The notes below the pieces were generated by a model. It had not been told where the DNA came from. It worked only from the letters and a program-made list of their open reading frames with translations, and ran no database searches. A stretch of DNA of 64,000 nt from JAXGMQ01 sp040768585. GTDB lineage: Bacteria; Caldisericota; Caldisericia; JAAYUI01. Positions 42,023 through 52,900 of the stretch are shown here, one piece after another. A program made the translations under genes and the position numbers. Numbering within the stretch: position 1 is the stretch's first letter; each line of letters begins with the position of its first letter. The DNA lies in the NCBI GenBank assembly GCA_040768585.1, contig JAXGMQ010000001.1:620001-684000 (forward strand), in the 5' to 3' direction.

Positions 42023-43705
42023 GTGAGGAATTATTTTAGAATGGGGTTTGTCTGTGGTTTACTGATTTTATTACTGCTATCAACAACTCAAGTTCCCAAC
42101 ATGAACGCGCAAAGCATCTACTCGGACGATTGGCCCACGCACAGACACGACAATTTTAATACGGGGTATACGGAGAGGCATAATGCCCCAATAGATGATG
42201 ACTTGGTAGTATTTTGGAGATATCATGCTGAAAGCGAGACCCCGTCACCTCCAGCACTCGCAACGATTCAAGGCAACAATTTAGCATTCTTAGGAACGAA
42301 GGCCGGTAAATTACATTGTATTGATGCTCTAACCAAGGAGAAAAAATGGATTTTCCCGGATAATTTTGGCAATGTCGCATCATATGGATCAATTCTTGCG
42401 ACTCCAACAATACACGATAATAAGGTCTTTTTTGGAACAATGACGGGGAATGTATTTTGTTTAGATGCCTTCACAGGCAATGTCGAATGGCAGCAAGGTG
42501 TTCGAGGTGCGATAAATGGTGCTGTAAAAGCTAATGAAAAGTATCTATTTTTTGGAACACACGAGGGATACATATATTGCCTTGATGTCACCTGTGGCAA
42601 CATCCTATGGGCATACTTCACGCAATATCCAATCACAGGTAGCGCGGCACTCGGTTTTAATAGATTGTGGATGAGTTGTTCCGGCAATAAGCTTTATTCT
42701 TTCTTTCAGAATGGAGAACTAGTTCATAATTGGCCTGTTCGCTATATTGCACACAATGGTAAACCTACAAATGATATGGAAGCAGATCCCATATATTTTA
42801 ATGATAAGATTGCAATATCTGCCAATTATCCTTATGTGTTCGACTACATTACAGGAAGCCTATATGGCAATACTGCTAATCAACCTGTAGATGTAGAAAG
42901 TAGCATCGCAATATCTCCACCATATACAACAAGCAGTAATAGGTATGCAATTTATTACATTCAATCAGCAAGAAACAAGCTTGTAAAGGCTGTAGAACCA
43001 GACTTCTACAACAATCTTTTTTGGAACACAACAAAACCACTCGAAACTGCCGGCCTTGCCTCAACTCCTTCAATTGCAGGAGATAGGATTTACCTCGCAG
43101 GACAAAAGGTTTATGCGATTGATGCCAACAACGGTAAGATCGTATATGAGAGTGGATACGATCCGAGCAACCAACCAACTGCATCAGTTTTCACTCAGAT
43201 ATCAATAGCAAATGGCCTGATTTACACGTGCTGTGAAAATGGCGACCTTTATGCAATAGGCTCTAAAAACCATGATCATGGTTGTCCACCATGTCCTGGA
43301 GAAGAACCCCCAGACCCCGATGAATGTTGTATTTGCATTCCGGATGTTTACCTCGATGTCTATTCTGAATGTGTCTGCATTACACAAGATGGGAAACGAT
43401 ATGTAATTGTTGAGGTTTGCGACTGTTGTGAATTCCAACTCACTTTTAGATTTTATTGTCCTCAAACAGGTCTACCGTTAACAGAAAAACAGTTGAGGAG
43501 GCTCGATTTTACAATTTCTGCATTTGTAAATCCACCCACTCATGGGAGGATTGCCAAGATTGAAGGTCCTAAAATCCATAATAATACAATGACATATACA
43601 GTTACCTACCAAGCCCTAAAACCAGGCCAGGTCACGCTCAGCATTGGAAACTCCCTCCTAATCCCGTTTAATGACATCCACATCACCAACATAGAAAAAC
43701 AGTAA
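42023..43705 (+). CDS. Secreted PQQ-type propeller protein with Cys-rich segment
   Basis: 560 residues. GTG 42023 follows GGAGG. Signal peptide to about residue 30 (NMNAQS). One PQQ-like propeller (about 40-420): blades LHCIDALTKEKKW, FCLDAFTGNVEW, YCLDVTCGNILW, YAIDANNGKIVY. Then a Pro/Cys-rich linker, CPPCPGEEPPDPDECC, with more Cys pairs (CICIP, ECVCIT, CDCCE) up to about residue 480, and a C-terminal Ig-like module (about 480-560). About fourteen Cys lie within 80 residues, suggesting a disulfide-bonded or metal-binding patch. The gene is more AT-rich than the ribosomal cluster before it. Function unknown. Confidence 0.78.
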   Translation: MRNYFRMGFVCGLLILLLLSTTQVPNMNAQSIYSDDWPTHRHDNFNTGYTERHNAPIDDDLVVFWRYHAESETPSPPALATIQGNNLAFLGTKAGKLHCIDALTKEKKWIFPDNFGNVASYGSILATPTIHDNKVFFGTMTGNVFCLDAFTGNVEWQQGVRGAINGAVKANEKYLFFGTHEGYIYCLDVTCGNILWAYFTQYPITGSAALGFNRLWMSCSGNKLYSFFQNGELVHNWPVRYIAHNGKPTNDMEADPIYFNDKIAISANYPYVFDYITGSLYGNTANQPVDVESSIAISPPYTTSSNRYAIYYIQSARNKLVKAVEPDFYNNLFWNTTKPLETAGLASTPSIAGDRIYLAGQKVYAIDANNGKIVYESGYDPSNQPTASVFTQISIANGLIYTCCENGDLYAIGSKNHDHGCPPCPGEEPPDPDECCICIPDVYLDVYSECVCITQDGKRYVIVEVCDCCEFQLTFRFYCPQTGLPLTEKQLRRLDFTISAFVNPPTHGRIAKIEGPKIHNNTMTYTVTYQALKPGQVTLSIGNSLLIPFNDIHITNIEKQ

Positions 43706-43868
43706 CCATTGAAACACAAATACTTTGATTGATGAGTAATTATGGTGGGGGATGTCAAAATCCCCCTAAGGTATCGGAGGGCATTGGCTTGATTTTTTTA
43801 TGTGAGCCAAACAAATCATCACCCTGTGTTTCAAAGTTCCCATAACCATAAAACAGAGGGTGTGCATC

Positions 43869-44348
43869 ATGAAAACACTTATCGTATATGCTGGTTTTTC
43901 TGGCACTTCAAGGGAGTGCGCCGATATTTTGTCGCAGGAACTTTCGGGGGAGACAAGTTTAGTCGACCTCGCAAAGTCAAAGAAGGTAGACCTTTCAAAA
44001 TATGACACAATCGCTCTTGGCGGTTCGGTCAGGATGGGCAAGATTCACAAGGCGGTCAAACACTTCATCGAAAACAATGCGGAGACCCTGATGACAAAGA
44101 ATCTTGGGATTTTCATGTGTTGCGCTAGCGTTGAGGACTATGCAAAACAACGCGATGATGCGTTTCCAAAAGAACTTCAAGAGCACGCAGTTGATGTCGC
44201 TCATTTTGGAGCCAAGTACAATTGGGACAACATGAACTTCTTCATAAGGTCAATGATGAAGAAGATGACCAAAGATACCCAAGAGCCGACAATCAACCAG
44301 AGCAGAATCTCCGATTTTGCCAAAAAACTCTCAGAGAATTCCAGATAA
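43869..44348 (+). CDS. Flavodoxin-domain protein (HemG-like)
   Basis: 159 residues from ATG 43869. Flavodoxin fold: TLIVYAGFSGTSRECADIL, where the FMN phosphate loop has the pattern xSGTSxxxA, then the strand IALGGSVRMGKIHKAVKHFI, typical of HemG/flavodoxin_5 proteins. Full protoporphyrinogen oxidase HemG is about 175-180 residues, so this is slightly short. It may act as a low-potential electron carrier or quinone-linked oxidase (inference). Cytoplasmic. It is followed by the GerMN gene. Confidence 0.8.
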   Translation: MKTLIVYAGFSGTSRECADILSQELSGETSLVDLAKSKKVDLSKYDTIALGGSVRMGKIHKAVKHFIENNAETLMTKNLGIFMCCASVEDYAKQRDDAFPKELQEHAVDVAHFGAKYNWDNMNFFIRSMMKKMTKDTQEPTINQSRISDFAKKLSENSR

Positions 44349-44431
44349 AATTCGTATCAACACGTCCATACTTCCTCAATCAAAATCAATCTATGTTGCA
44401 TACAGACGCTTGTGATGTAACATGTGGCTGT

Positions 44432-45835
44432 ATGAAAAAATCTGGAAGAAAAATCAGACGCAAACTTTTCAAGTTAGTCACCAGGCTTGTTTTAATTCTG
44501 GCTGCTGCTTTCTTTGTGGTTTGGGGGCTTTGGGCAACGGGTTCGTGCCTGCTTGGTCTAAGGGGCAACACAATAAACACTAATCTTTTCTTCTATGATG
44601 ACATAGTCGGGACACTTGTTCCAGTGCAAAGAGATGTTGAAGGTGGAAGCGCCTACCTTGAGAATGTAGTGAGAGCGCTTATCGAAGGCCCGATTGAGGG
44701 TGAACATGTCCAGGCGACAATCAATCCACAAACAAGACTTCGAGGCATAGCGGTTGAAGAGGGACTCGCAACAGTCAACCTCTCCTCAGAGTTCCAGACA
44801 CTTGTCAACCCACAGGTAGTATCTGAGAAGATGGTGGCATACTCAGTAATCAACACACTCACACTGACAGGTGAGATTGATAGGGTCAGATTCCTTGTTG
44901 ATGGACAAACACCCACACACCTCTCAAACGAAACCAAGCTTTTTGACCTCTCCGGCGAGTACACAGAGCTGACTGAAGAACCACCACCAACTCGTGAATA
45001 TTCGCTCTTTTTCCCAGATATTGACAATCGTTTTATTGCAGCCGAGAAAACAAGAGTTAGGCAGACAGTTGATACGGCAGAAACCGCCAAACTTCTAGTC
45101 AGAAGATACCTTCAGGGGCCAAAGAACGATTTTCTGGTATCACCTCTAAGCCCCAAAACCCAAGTTGGTCAAGTCACACTCAGTCAATCGCTTTTGACTG
45201 TTGATCTCTCTTCTGACGCCTATGAATCAAACCTTTCGGCAGATGGCGAGACCTCAATGCTCTCATCTCTGACTTGGACTCTTACCGAACTCCCCGGTGT
45301 TCTAAAGGTAAAGATACTCATTGGTGGAATTCAGGCTAACACAATAGGTGGTCATCACGATATCAGGGAGCCACTCACAAGATGGGATGAGGACAGACTT
45401 GTTGATATCGAAGGTGTAGGCGTTCCAATATTAATCTACTTCTCCTACGAGACACCAGATGGTGATTTCTTGCTTGTGCCGAGATGGAGGTTTATCCCCA
45501 CCACCGATGACCTCGTCAAAAAGGCTTTCGAGTTGCTGCTTATTGGCCCAGATGCAGACGAGTCTGAGCTTGCGATAGGAACTTGTATCCCCAGGGAAAC
45601 GACAGGTTCGGCGGTCACTGAAGGTTCACAAATTTCTTGCAACCTGATGCTCGGAGACAAGCAAAAGGAGATAGAAAACCAGGCATATGAGGCGATGCTC
45701 GTTTCTCAGCTGGTTCATACTCTAACAGAAACCAGCAGGAACACATCCGAAGTGCAGATAACAATCGATGACCTCATTCAAGAATCGCTCCCATACGGAA
45801 CATCCATCTCTGGAAGTCTCCTAAGGAATCCGTAG
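44432..45835 (+). CDS. Membrane-anchored protein with three GerMN domains
   Basis: About 467 residues from ATG 44432. A basic N-terminus (KKSGRKIRRKLFK) and one membrane helix (about 15-40) lead to three GerMN-type modules, at about 55-165, 190-305 and 325-455. Each has the pattern L-V-x-x-L-L-x-G-P, then x-x-V-x-V-D/N-L-S: ALIEGPIEGEH with ATVNLSSEF; YLQGPKNDF with LLTVDLSSDAY; LLLIGPDADE with ISCNLMLGD. GerMN occurs in spore germination protein GerM and in lipoproteins of actinobacteria, usually once or twice. The start is not certain, as no good ribosome site is seen. It is followed with no gap by the carboxypeptidase gene. Confidence 0.8.
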   Translation: MKKSGRKIRRKLFKLVTRLVLILAAAFFVVWGLWATGSCLLGLRGNTINTNLFFYDDIVGTLVPVQRDVEGGSAYLENVVRALIEGPIEGEHVQATINPQTRLRGIAVEEGLATVNLSSEFQTLVNPQVVSEKMVAYSVINTLTLTGEIDRVRFLVDGQTPTHLSNETKLFDLSGEYTELTEEPPPTREYSLFFPDIDNRFIAAEKTRVRQTVDTAETAKLLVRRYLQGPKNDFLVSPLSPKTQVGQVTLSQSLLTVDLSSDAYESNLSADGETSMLSSLTWTLTELPGVLKVKILIGGIQANTIGGHHDIREPLTRWDEDRLVDIEGVGVPILIYFSYETPDGDFLLVPRWRFIPTTDDLVKKAFELLLIGPDADESELAIGTCIPRETTGSAVTEGSQISCNLMLGDKQKEIENQAYEAMLVSQLVHTLTETSRNTSEVQITIDDLIQESLPYGTSISGSLLRNP

Positions 45836-47464
45836 ATGAACGTAATGAAGAAAGCCGCATTTCTGGTTCTGCTTTGTCTGTTCCTTCTTCCAGGGCTCAA
45901 AAATTCCAAGGTGTACCACCTCATATCAACGAAGACACCTATTGGCGAGGTAGTTCACTATGAGCAGGGTGAGGACTACATCTGTCTTGTTGAAGGTAAC
46001 TCGGTTCCAGATGACGCAGTCGTTATACAAACAGTTGCAGATGTCACAGAGCCCGGTGACTTTCACACATACGAAGAGGTTGTCTCAACCCTCACTTTTT
46101 TGTCAGAAGAATACCCCGACAGGTGTGGACTGAGAGTGGTAGGTACATCATATGAGGGTCATCCGATACCTGCGCTCAGATTCAGCTTGGACAACACATA
46201 CAAACCAGCTTTTCTCATCATGGGTTGCCACCACGCCCGAGAGTGGATGAGCGTGGAGATTCCGATGGCTCTGTGCGATGTGTTATCAAAAAATCCGGAG
46301 AACAACCCTGACATTGACAGGTGGCTCAGTGAATATGAAATCTGGGTGATTCCAATGCTCAACCCTGATGGGCATATCTACAGTGTTGAGGAAGACCGAA
46401 TGTGGCGGAAGAATCGCAAGGTTTTCACAAGCACAATCGGTGTTGATTTGAATAGAAACTACTCGCACATGTGGAGCAAAATGGGCTCCTCCGACAACGG
46501 CAGCAGCGAGGTGTACAGGGGAAAAGAGGCCTTCTCAGAAAATGAAACCCAAATCATAAGAGACCTCGCCAAACAGATTCCCTTTATTGGCTGCATATCA
46601 TATCACACCTATGGTGACCTCGTCCTCTATCCCTGGGCATACTCCTATGAAAGAGTCTATTGCGAGGACATACTGGCTGACATTGCATACAACATGGCAA
46701 AGGTTGCCGGCCCCCCCGATGATAATGACAGAAAAAGCAGCACAGCCAAATACGCTCAAGAACTTGATTATTTACCAATGAAGGGGTCTGATCTCTATCC
46801 CACGGCTGGAGAATGTGGCGACTATCTTTTCTCTACCCACGGGATTGCAGGATTCACGGTGGAAATTGGCAACAAAGCAAACGATTTTATTCCCCCTGAC
46901 ACACTCATCGAGCCTACGGTCAAACAGATAATAGGCATGAACTATGTCCTCTTTAACAGGACACCAGAGCTCTTTGCGGTTGTGCAGGGCTTTGTCAAAG
47001 ACTCACTAGGTAACCCCGTCGATGCAAAGTTCCTCTTTGGCAAGGATTCATTCCCCATCGAAATAGACCCTGTGACTGGATTTTTCAGAAAGGTTGAGCC
47101 TGTTGGTAGGCACTTGATAAAGTTGGAATGGCCCGATGGAACCGAAGTTCGTGAGATGATTGATGTCGCTCCAGGTATCAACACGCTTGAGTATCTCTGG
47201 GATGGGAGAGAGATGTCGAATCTTGAGGGGATAATCACGAACTCAGTAGGAGACGTTTCCCAAGCGACCATCAACCTTTATGATACTGCAACAAGAACAG
47301 AAATAGCCTCAGGTATATTTACAGGCGAATATAAGTTCACAGGCATAAAAACGGGTGTATACGAGCTGAAAGTCACAACCACAGACGGTGTATCAAGAAT
47401 CTACCATCTCGGAATCTCAGACCACACAAGGTTTGATATCACAACAAACTTTGGGGCTTATTAA
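45836..47464 (+). CDS. Secreted M14 zinc carboxypeptidase
   Basis: 542 residues. Signal peptide to about residue 25, a short propeptide-like part, then the M14 domain (about 77-370). Zinc ligands are H133 and E136 (CHHAREWMS) and H257 (SYHTYGD); substrate-binding DLNRNY is near residue 204; the catalytic Glu is E343 in FTVEIG. All are intact, so an active enzyme that removes C-terminal residues is likely. Two CarboxypepD_reg-like beta modules (about 385-465 and 465-542) form the tail. The ATG directly follows the GerMN gene stop and AAGGAA lies 7 bases before it. It converges on the next lipoprotein gene with a 4-base overlap. Confidence 0.92.
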   Translation: MNVMKKAAFLVLLCLFLLPGLKNSKVYHLISTKTPIGEVVHYEQGEDYICLVEGNSVPDDAVVIQTVADVTEPGDFHTYEEVVSTLTFLSEEYPDRCGLRVVGTSYEGHPIPALRFSLDNTYKPAFLIMGCHHAREWMSVEIPMALCDVLSKNPENNPDIDRWLSEYEIWVIPMLNPDGHIYSVEEDRMWRKNRKVFTSTIGVDLNRNYSHMWSKMGSSDNGSSEVYRGKEAFSENETQIIRDLAKQIPFIGCISYHTYGDLVLYPWAYSYERVYCEDILADIAYNMAKVAGPPDDNDRKSSTAKYAQELDYLPMKGSDLYPTAGECGDYLFSTHGIAGFTVEIGNKANDFIPPDTLIEPTVKQIIGMNYVLFNRTPELFAVVQGFVKDSLGNPVDAKFLFGKDSFPIEIDPVTGFFRKVEPVGRHLIKLEWPDGTEVREMIDVAPGINTLEYLWDGREMSNLEGIITNSVGDVSQATINLYDTATRTEIASGIFTGEYKFTGIKTGVYELKVTTTDGVSRIYHLGISDHTRFDITTNFGAY

Positions 47465-48267
47465 TCAACAACCTCAAATAGGATTGAGAGCTCTTCATCA
47501 AGCTCAATTCCATAATTCTTTTTATAAGCCTCACTCAGATTCTTATATAGCATCTTTGGGTAAAGCGGTTTGGGCATGGTTGAACCATAGTTGAGTTCGT
47601 CGTGCATTTTGACAATCCAACCGTTCACTTCGACGAGGGCATTCTGAAAGCCAGAAACAATATCATCAGGAATATCATTATCCTTGAGATTTTTAATCAA
47701 TCCGTTTATCTGTACCTTGAAGTCATAGAGAGCCATTCCCATCTCGCTTTTTACCTTAACTCGCTGCTCATCGGTTATTTCATATGTTGGAATTGGAGCA
47801 TCTCTCATTGGAAGAAGCTCTCTCCATGAGGTTGGGGCACCTCCAAGCGCTTCAACGCAAGCAAATCTGTAGTTTACCCACTTTGAGAACTTCGGCAGCG
47901 CGACGCCCAATTCGTTTGTCCATCTTGCTGAAATTTCCTGCGCATCAACATCGGCTGGAGCAATACCCTCGCTCTCGGCAACGCATGTCGCAAGAACCAA
48001 ATCTATTGCTGTATCCTCACCAAAAGCCTCTATAAGATACCTCGGAATTGGCTTCTCACAGTCTGGGATGGTTGAGTCCTCAAAGTGGTCGATGCATATG
48101 TCGGAACCCAGAAAGTCCACACTCCCCTGGGTGATGACCGCAAGGGTCTCCCCAGCCAGAATAAAATTCGCCATGGTCTCATTGACAAGCGTGTTGTCAG
48201 GAGCGCAGGATATGGAGGAAAATACCAACAATAGAGCAAAAATGCAAATGGTGACACGTTTCCACAT
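47461..48267 (-). CDS. Predicted lipoprotein, unknown function
   Basis: 268 residues. The signal and lipobox end SSISC at residue 21. The mature part is mainly helical, with Cys at about 58, 70, 95 and 137 and the repeat-like start NFILAGETLAVITQGSVDFLG. I recognise no family. It stands alone, convergent with the carboxypeptidase gene and divergent from pyrG by about 90 bases. Confidence 0.7.
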   Translation of the reverse strand: MWKRVTICIFALLLVFSSISCAPDNTLVNETMANFILAGETLAVITQGSVDFLGSDICIDHFEDSTIPDCEKPIPRYLIEAFGEDTAIDLVLATCVAESEGIAPADVDAQEISARWTNELGVALPKFSKWVNYRFACVEALGGAPTSWRELLPMRDAPIPTYEITDEQRVKVKSEMGMALYDFKVQINGLIKNLKDNDIPDDIVSGFQNALVEVNGWIVKMHDELNYGSTMPKPLYPKMLYKNLSEAYKKNYGIELDEELSILFEVVD

Positions 48268-48306
48268 TACACGGATATTACCCGTCTTTTATGAAATAAT
48301 CAACCG

Positions 48307-48335
48307 TTGACGAGAATGATTTTAGAACATAAAAC
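48307..48335 (+). promoter_or_regulatory. Putative promoter of pyrG
   Basis: TTGACG at 48307-48312, 17 bases, TAAAAC at 48330-48335. It would give a very short leader (about 15 bases) with the GGAGG site of pyrG in it. Confidence 0.45.
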
Positions 48336-48356
48336 TATCATGCGGAGGTGTTTTAT

Positions 48357-49988
48357 ATGGCAAAGTTCCTGTTCGTGACAGGTGGCGTTCTGAGTTCCCT
48401 CGGAAAGGGAATCGTTTCTGCATCCCTTGGTATGCTCTTGAAATCCAGGGGTCACAAGGTGACTATTTTGAAATTCGACCCCTATCTCAATGTTGATGCT
48501 GGCTCTCAAAATCCCTTTCAACACGGTGAAGTCTTTGTGACAAACGATGGCGCAGAGACAGACTTAGACCTGGGTCACTACGAGCGTTTTATCGACCTCT
48601 CTCTTGGCAGAAGCAACAACGTCACAACGGGTTCGCTGTACCAATCCGTTCTGGCAAAGGAGCGAAGAGGCGATTTCCTCGGCTCAACAGTTCAAATTAT
48701 TCCGCATCTCACGCAAGAAATAAAATCTCGAATCCACTCCCTTGCTGATGAAACAGGGAGTGACATTGTGATAATAGAGATCGGCGGCACGGTTGGTGAC
48801 ATCGAGTCACAACCCTTCCTTGAAGCAATAAGACAGTTTGGCACAGAACACAAACGGGAGGATGTTGTTTTCCTCCACCTGACATACGTTCCACTACTAA
48901 AAGTAACAGGAGAGCTGAAGACAAAGCCCACTCAACACTCTGTCAACGAACTCCGCAGGTCAGGAATCAAACCGCACATCATCGCTTGCCGGTGCGAGGT
49001 GCCTGTTGACAAAGAAGTCAGGAGCAAGATTTCACTCTTCTGCGATGTAGACCTTAAGCATGTATACTCGCAGCCTGACAGAAAGTCTGTGTACGAAGTG
49101 CCAATCTACATGGATGAGCAAGGGATTGTTGATGAACTCTCAAAGCTCTGGAATATTCTGCCCCGAACCTCAACCATCGAGGATTGGAAACAGATGACCA
49201 AAAGGTCAATGAACCTCACAGATGAGATTCGCATCGCCATGATTGGGAAATACACCAAACTCGGTGACGCATATCTCTCCGTCAACGAGGCCCTGAAGCA
49301 TGCAGGCATACACACAAACATGAAGGTTAACATCGACTGGATAGATGCTGAGAGCCTCATGGACGAGAACAATCTTCAGATTCTGAAGAAATTCGATGGC
49401 ATCCTTGTGCCTGGCGGTTTTGGGTATAGAGGCATCGAGGGCAAGATTCGAGCCGCCAAGTTCGCCAGGGAGAACAATGTCCCCTATCTTGGGCTCTGTC
49501 TCGGACTTCACATGATGGTGATTGAGTTTGCGAGAAATGCATGTGGAATGAAGGATGCCAACTCAACCGAATTTATTCCCGAAACTCCATTCCCCGTCAT
49601 CGATGTCATGGCATCACAGAAGTATGTCACAGAAAAAGGTGGCACAATGAGGCTTGGTGCGCAACCGTGTGTCATGGAAGAGGACACACTTGCCCACAGA
49701 CTCTACAAAGTCGCCAAGATTTCTGAGCGACATAGACACAGATTTGAAGTAAACAATGAGTACAAAGAAACTCTTGAGAAAAATGGTATGACATTCTCAG
49801 GTATAAACCCGAACCTCAACCTCGTTGAGATCGGTGAATTACGCGATCATCCCTTTATGATTGGCGTTCAGTTCCATCCGGAGTTCCAGAGCAGACCACT
49901 TACTCCACATCCACTTTTTGTTGGTTTTCTAAAGGCAGCAAAGGAGTATAAAGAGAACCCTAAACCAAGGAAGTTGAATCTGGAATAA
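48357..49988 (+). CDS. pyrG: CTP synthase
   Basis: 543 residues, full length. It aminates UTP to CTP using glutamine and ATP. The synthetase domain opens KFLFVTGGVLSSLGKGI with KFDPYLNVDAG; the class I glutaminase domain (from about 290) has GGFGYRG, the nucleophile Cys in GLCLGLHMMV and the HPE in FHPEFQSRP. ATG 48357 follows GGAGG; three codons upstream are also open. It is cotranscribed with uvrA, which starts 3 bases after its stop. Confidence 0.98.
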   Translation: MAKFLFVTGGVLSSLGKGIVSASLGMLLKSRGHKVTILKFDPYLNVDAGSQNPFQHGEVFVTNDGAETDLDLGHYERFIDLSLGRSNNVTTGSLYQSVLAKERRGDFLGSTVQIIPHLTQEIKSRIHSLADETGSDIVIIEIGGTVGDIESQPFLEAIRQFGTEHKREDVVFLHLTYVPLLKVTGELKTKPTQHSVNELRRSGIKPHIIACRCEVPVDKEVRSKISLFCDVDLKHVYSQPDRKSVYEVPIYMDEQGIVDELSKLWNILPRTSTIEDWKQMTKRSMNLTDEIRIAMIGKYTKLGDAYLSVNEALKHAGIHTNMKVNIDWIDAESLMDENNLQILKKFDGILVPGGFGYRGIEGKIRAAKFARENNVPYLGLCLGLHMMVIEFARNACGMKDANSTEFIPETPFPVIDVMASQKYVTEKGGTMRLGAQPCVMEEDTLAHRLYKVAKISERHRHRFEVNNEYKETLEKNGMTFSGINPNLNLVEIGELRDHPFMIGVQFHPEFQSRPLTPHPLFVGFLKAAKEYKENPKPRKLNLE

Positions 49989-49991
49989 AAA

Positions 49992-52900
49992 ATGGAACGA
50001 AGTACGATTTTCATCAAGGGAGCTAGGGAACACAATCTCAAGAACGTCGACCTCACACTCCCAAGGAACTCTCTTGTAGTCATAACGGGTCTGTCAGGCT
50101 CAGGCAAGTCGTCACTTGCCTTCGATACCCTCTACGCCGAAGGTCAGAGGCGATACGTCGAGTCACTCTCAGCGTATGCCAGGCAGTTCATCGGCATGAT
50201 GCAAAAACCTGATGTGGACAGTATTGAGGGGCTGTCCCCCGCTATCTCGATTGACCAGAAAGCTGGCTCAAAAAACCCGCGCTCGACTGTCGGCACACTC
50301 ACTGAAATATACGACTACCTCAGGCTTCTCATGGCAAGAGCTGGCGTTCCCCACTGTCCAAAATGCGGCAAGGAGATTCAAAGAGCCACAGTCCAGCAAA
50401 TGGTGGACAAGTTACTCGAGGACAACAACGGTTGGCGACTGACTGTACTTGGCCCAATCGTAAGACAACGTAAAGGCGAACATAAAGATACAATAGCCAA
50501 GATGAAGAAGTCTGGCTACACGAAGCTTCGTGTTGACGGTATAATCTACGATGTTGACGAACCTCTCAAAATCGAAAAAACCAAGCGCCATGATATTGAT
50601 GTGGTCGTCGACAGACTGATGGTCGACGTTGAGTCAAAAACTCGTCTCGCCGACTCTCTTGAAGCAGCGCTCAAACTTGGTGAAGGCGTGCTTCGGGTGC
50701 TTGCCCAGAAGACTCGAGATGATGAACCGGAAGAATTCACCTTCTCTGAGAATTTTGCCTGTCCCGATTGCGATATCGCAATTGAGGAGATTGAGCCAAG
50801 ACTCTTCTCCTTCAACTCCCCCTACGGCGCATGCCCTGAGTGCGACGGACTTGGCGATAAGCTTGTTGTGTCTGAGGAGCTCCTTGTTCCGAACCCAAAA
50901 CTCTCAATCAAGGGGGGCGCTGTCAAAGCTCCTGGTTTCAACTCACTTGACAGTTACAGTAACAGCTTTTTGAGACAGATCTGCGACGCCTATGGAATTG
51001 ACCTCAAGAAGCCCTGGCAGGATTTGCCAGAAGAGCACAAGAAAATCGTTTTTTACGGCGGGGACAAAAAGACCGTTCAAATTAGCTGGAAGGATAGCGA
51101 CGGTTACGAACATAAACGCAGAATTCACTTCAGCGGAATCATCAACACAATCAACAGACGCTACAAACAAACAACCTCACAAGGCATGAAACAGTGGTAC
51201 GAGGAACTGATGGTATCAGTTCCATGCCCCGTATGCGGGGGCAAAAGGCTCAAGCCAGAAGCTCTTGCTGTGACGCTGGGGAAGAAGAATATTGCTGACA
51301 TCACCGCGATGTCCATAGAGAAGTCATACGAGTTTTTTGAGAACCTCAACCTTACCGAAAGGCAAAAAGCGATTGCAAAGCAGATTCTCATCGAGATCAA
51401 GTCAAGACTTAGGTTCCTGCTTGATGTAGGGCTTTCATACCTCACACTCAGCCGCGCATCTGCAACCCTCGCTGGAGGTGAGGCACAGAGACTCAGACTC
51501 GCCACGCAGATTGGTTCTGGCTTGGGGGGAGTGCTCTATGTTCTCGACGAGCCATCGATAGGGCTTCATCCAAGAGACAACACCAGACTGCTTGCCACAC
51601 TCAAGCGACTCCGAGACCTTGGCAATACGCTTGTTGTGGTTGAGCATGACGAGGAGACAATTCGCTCTGCTGATTTTATTGTTGATATTGGCCCTGGCGC
51701 CGGTGTCAACGGTGGGCACATTGTGGCAACTGGCAAGGTTGATGATTTATGCGACGTGCCTGAGTCACAGACAGGTCAATATCTTTCTGGTAAGGTCTCA
51801 ATCCCAATTCCACGACTTAGAAGGGCAAGTAACGGGCATAATCTCAAAATCATTGGCGCAAGTGAACACAACCTCAAGGGCGGGGATTTTGAGATTCCTC
51901 TTGGCACATTCAACGTCGTCACAGGCGTCTCAGGTTCTGGCAAGTCAACTCTTGTTGGGGACATCATCCACAAGTACATCGCCAAGCAAATCTACGGCTC
52001 GCGAGACCTTCATGGCAAGGTTGAGAGGATTGAAGGAATTCAGTACCTAGACAAGATTGTCATTGTTGACCAATCGCCAATCGGTAGAACCCCACGCTCC
52101 AATCCCGCCACTTACACCGGGGTATTTACACACATCAGAGAGCTTTTTGCCAAACTGCCAGAGAGCAAAACCAGGGGATATGGTCCGGGCAGATTCTCTT
52201 TCAATGTGAAGGGTGGAAGGTGCGAGGCCTGTCAGGGTGACGGCATGATCAAAATTGAGATGCAGTTCCTTCCTGATGTATATGTTCCCTGCGAGGTTTG
52301 CCACGGGGACAGGTTCAATAGAGAAACACTAGAGGTGAAATTCAAGGGCAAAAACATCGCCGAGATTCTTGATCTCACAGTCGAAGAGGCTGTTGTGCTC
52401 TTTGAGAACATCCCTGGCATCCACAGGAAACTCCAAATGCTTGAGGAGGTCGGACTCGGTTATGTCAAACTTGGACAATCCGCCACAACCCTCTCTGGTG
52501 GTGAAGCTCAGAGAATTAAGCTCACGTCGGAGCTTGTAAAAAGAGGAACGGGCAGAACACTCTACATTCTCGATGAACCGACAACAGGACTCCACATGGC
52601 TGATGTTCACAGGCTTGTCGATGTATTGAGTCAGCTTGTGGACAAGGGTAACACAGTACTCACAATCGAGCATAACCTCGACGTCATCAAGTACGCTGAC
52701 TATGTCATCGATCTTGGCCCGGAGGGTGGAGACGGCGGAGGAGAGCTTGTGGCATTCGGCTCCCCTGAGGAGGTGGCGGCATGCGAGAGGTCTTACACTG
52801 GACAATACCTCCGAGAATTGCTGCCAAAATCGAGCTGGGGCAAATCAAGGCGTGAGACGCAAGCGCACAGAATTGTCGAGGATATTGAAGCCGACAAGGC

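Noticed and set aside
43747..43766. Hairpin GGGGGAT/ATCCCCC as a terminator of the propeller gene
   Set aside because: A 7-bp stem, with no T-run directly after it; termination could use the later T-run, but the evidence is weak.
44222..44431. 70-codon upstream extension of the GerMN gene
   Set aside because: It overlaps the flavodoxin gene in another frame and places low-quality sequence before the membrane anchor.
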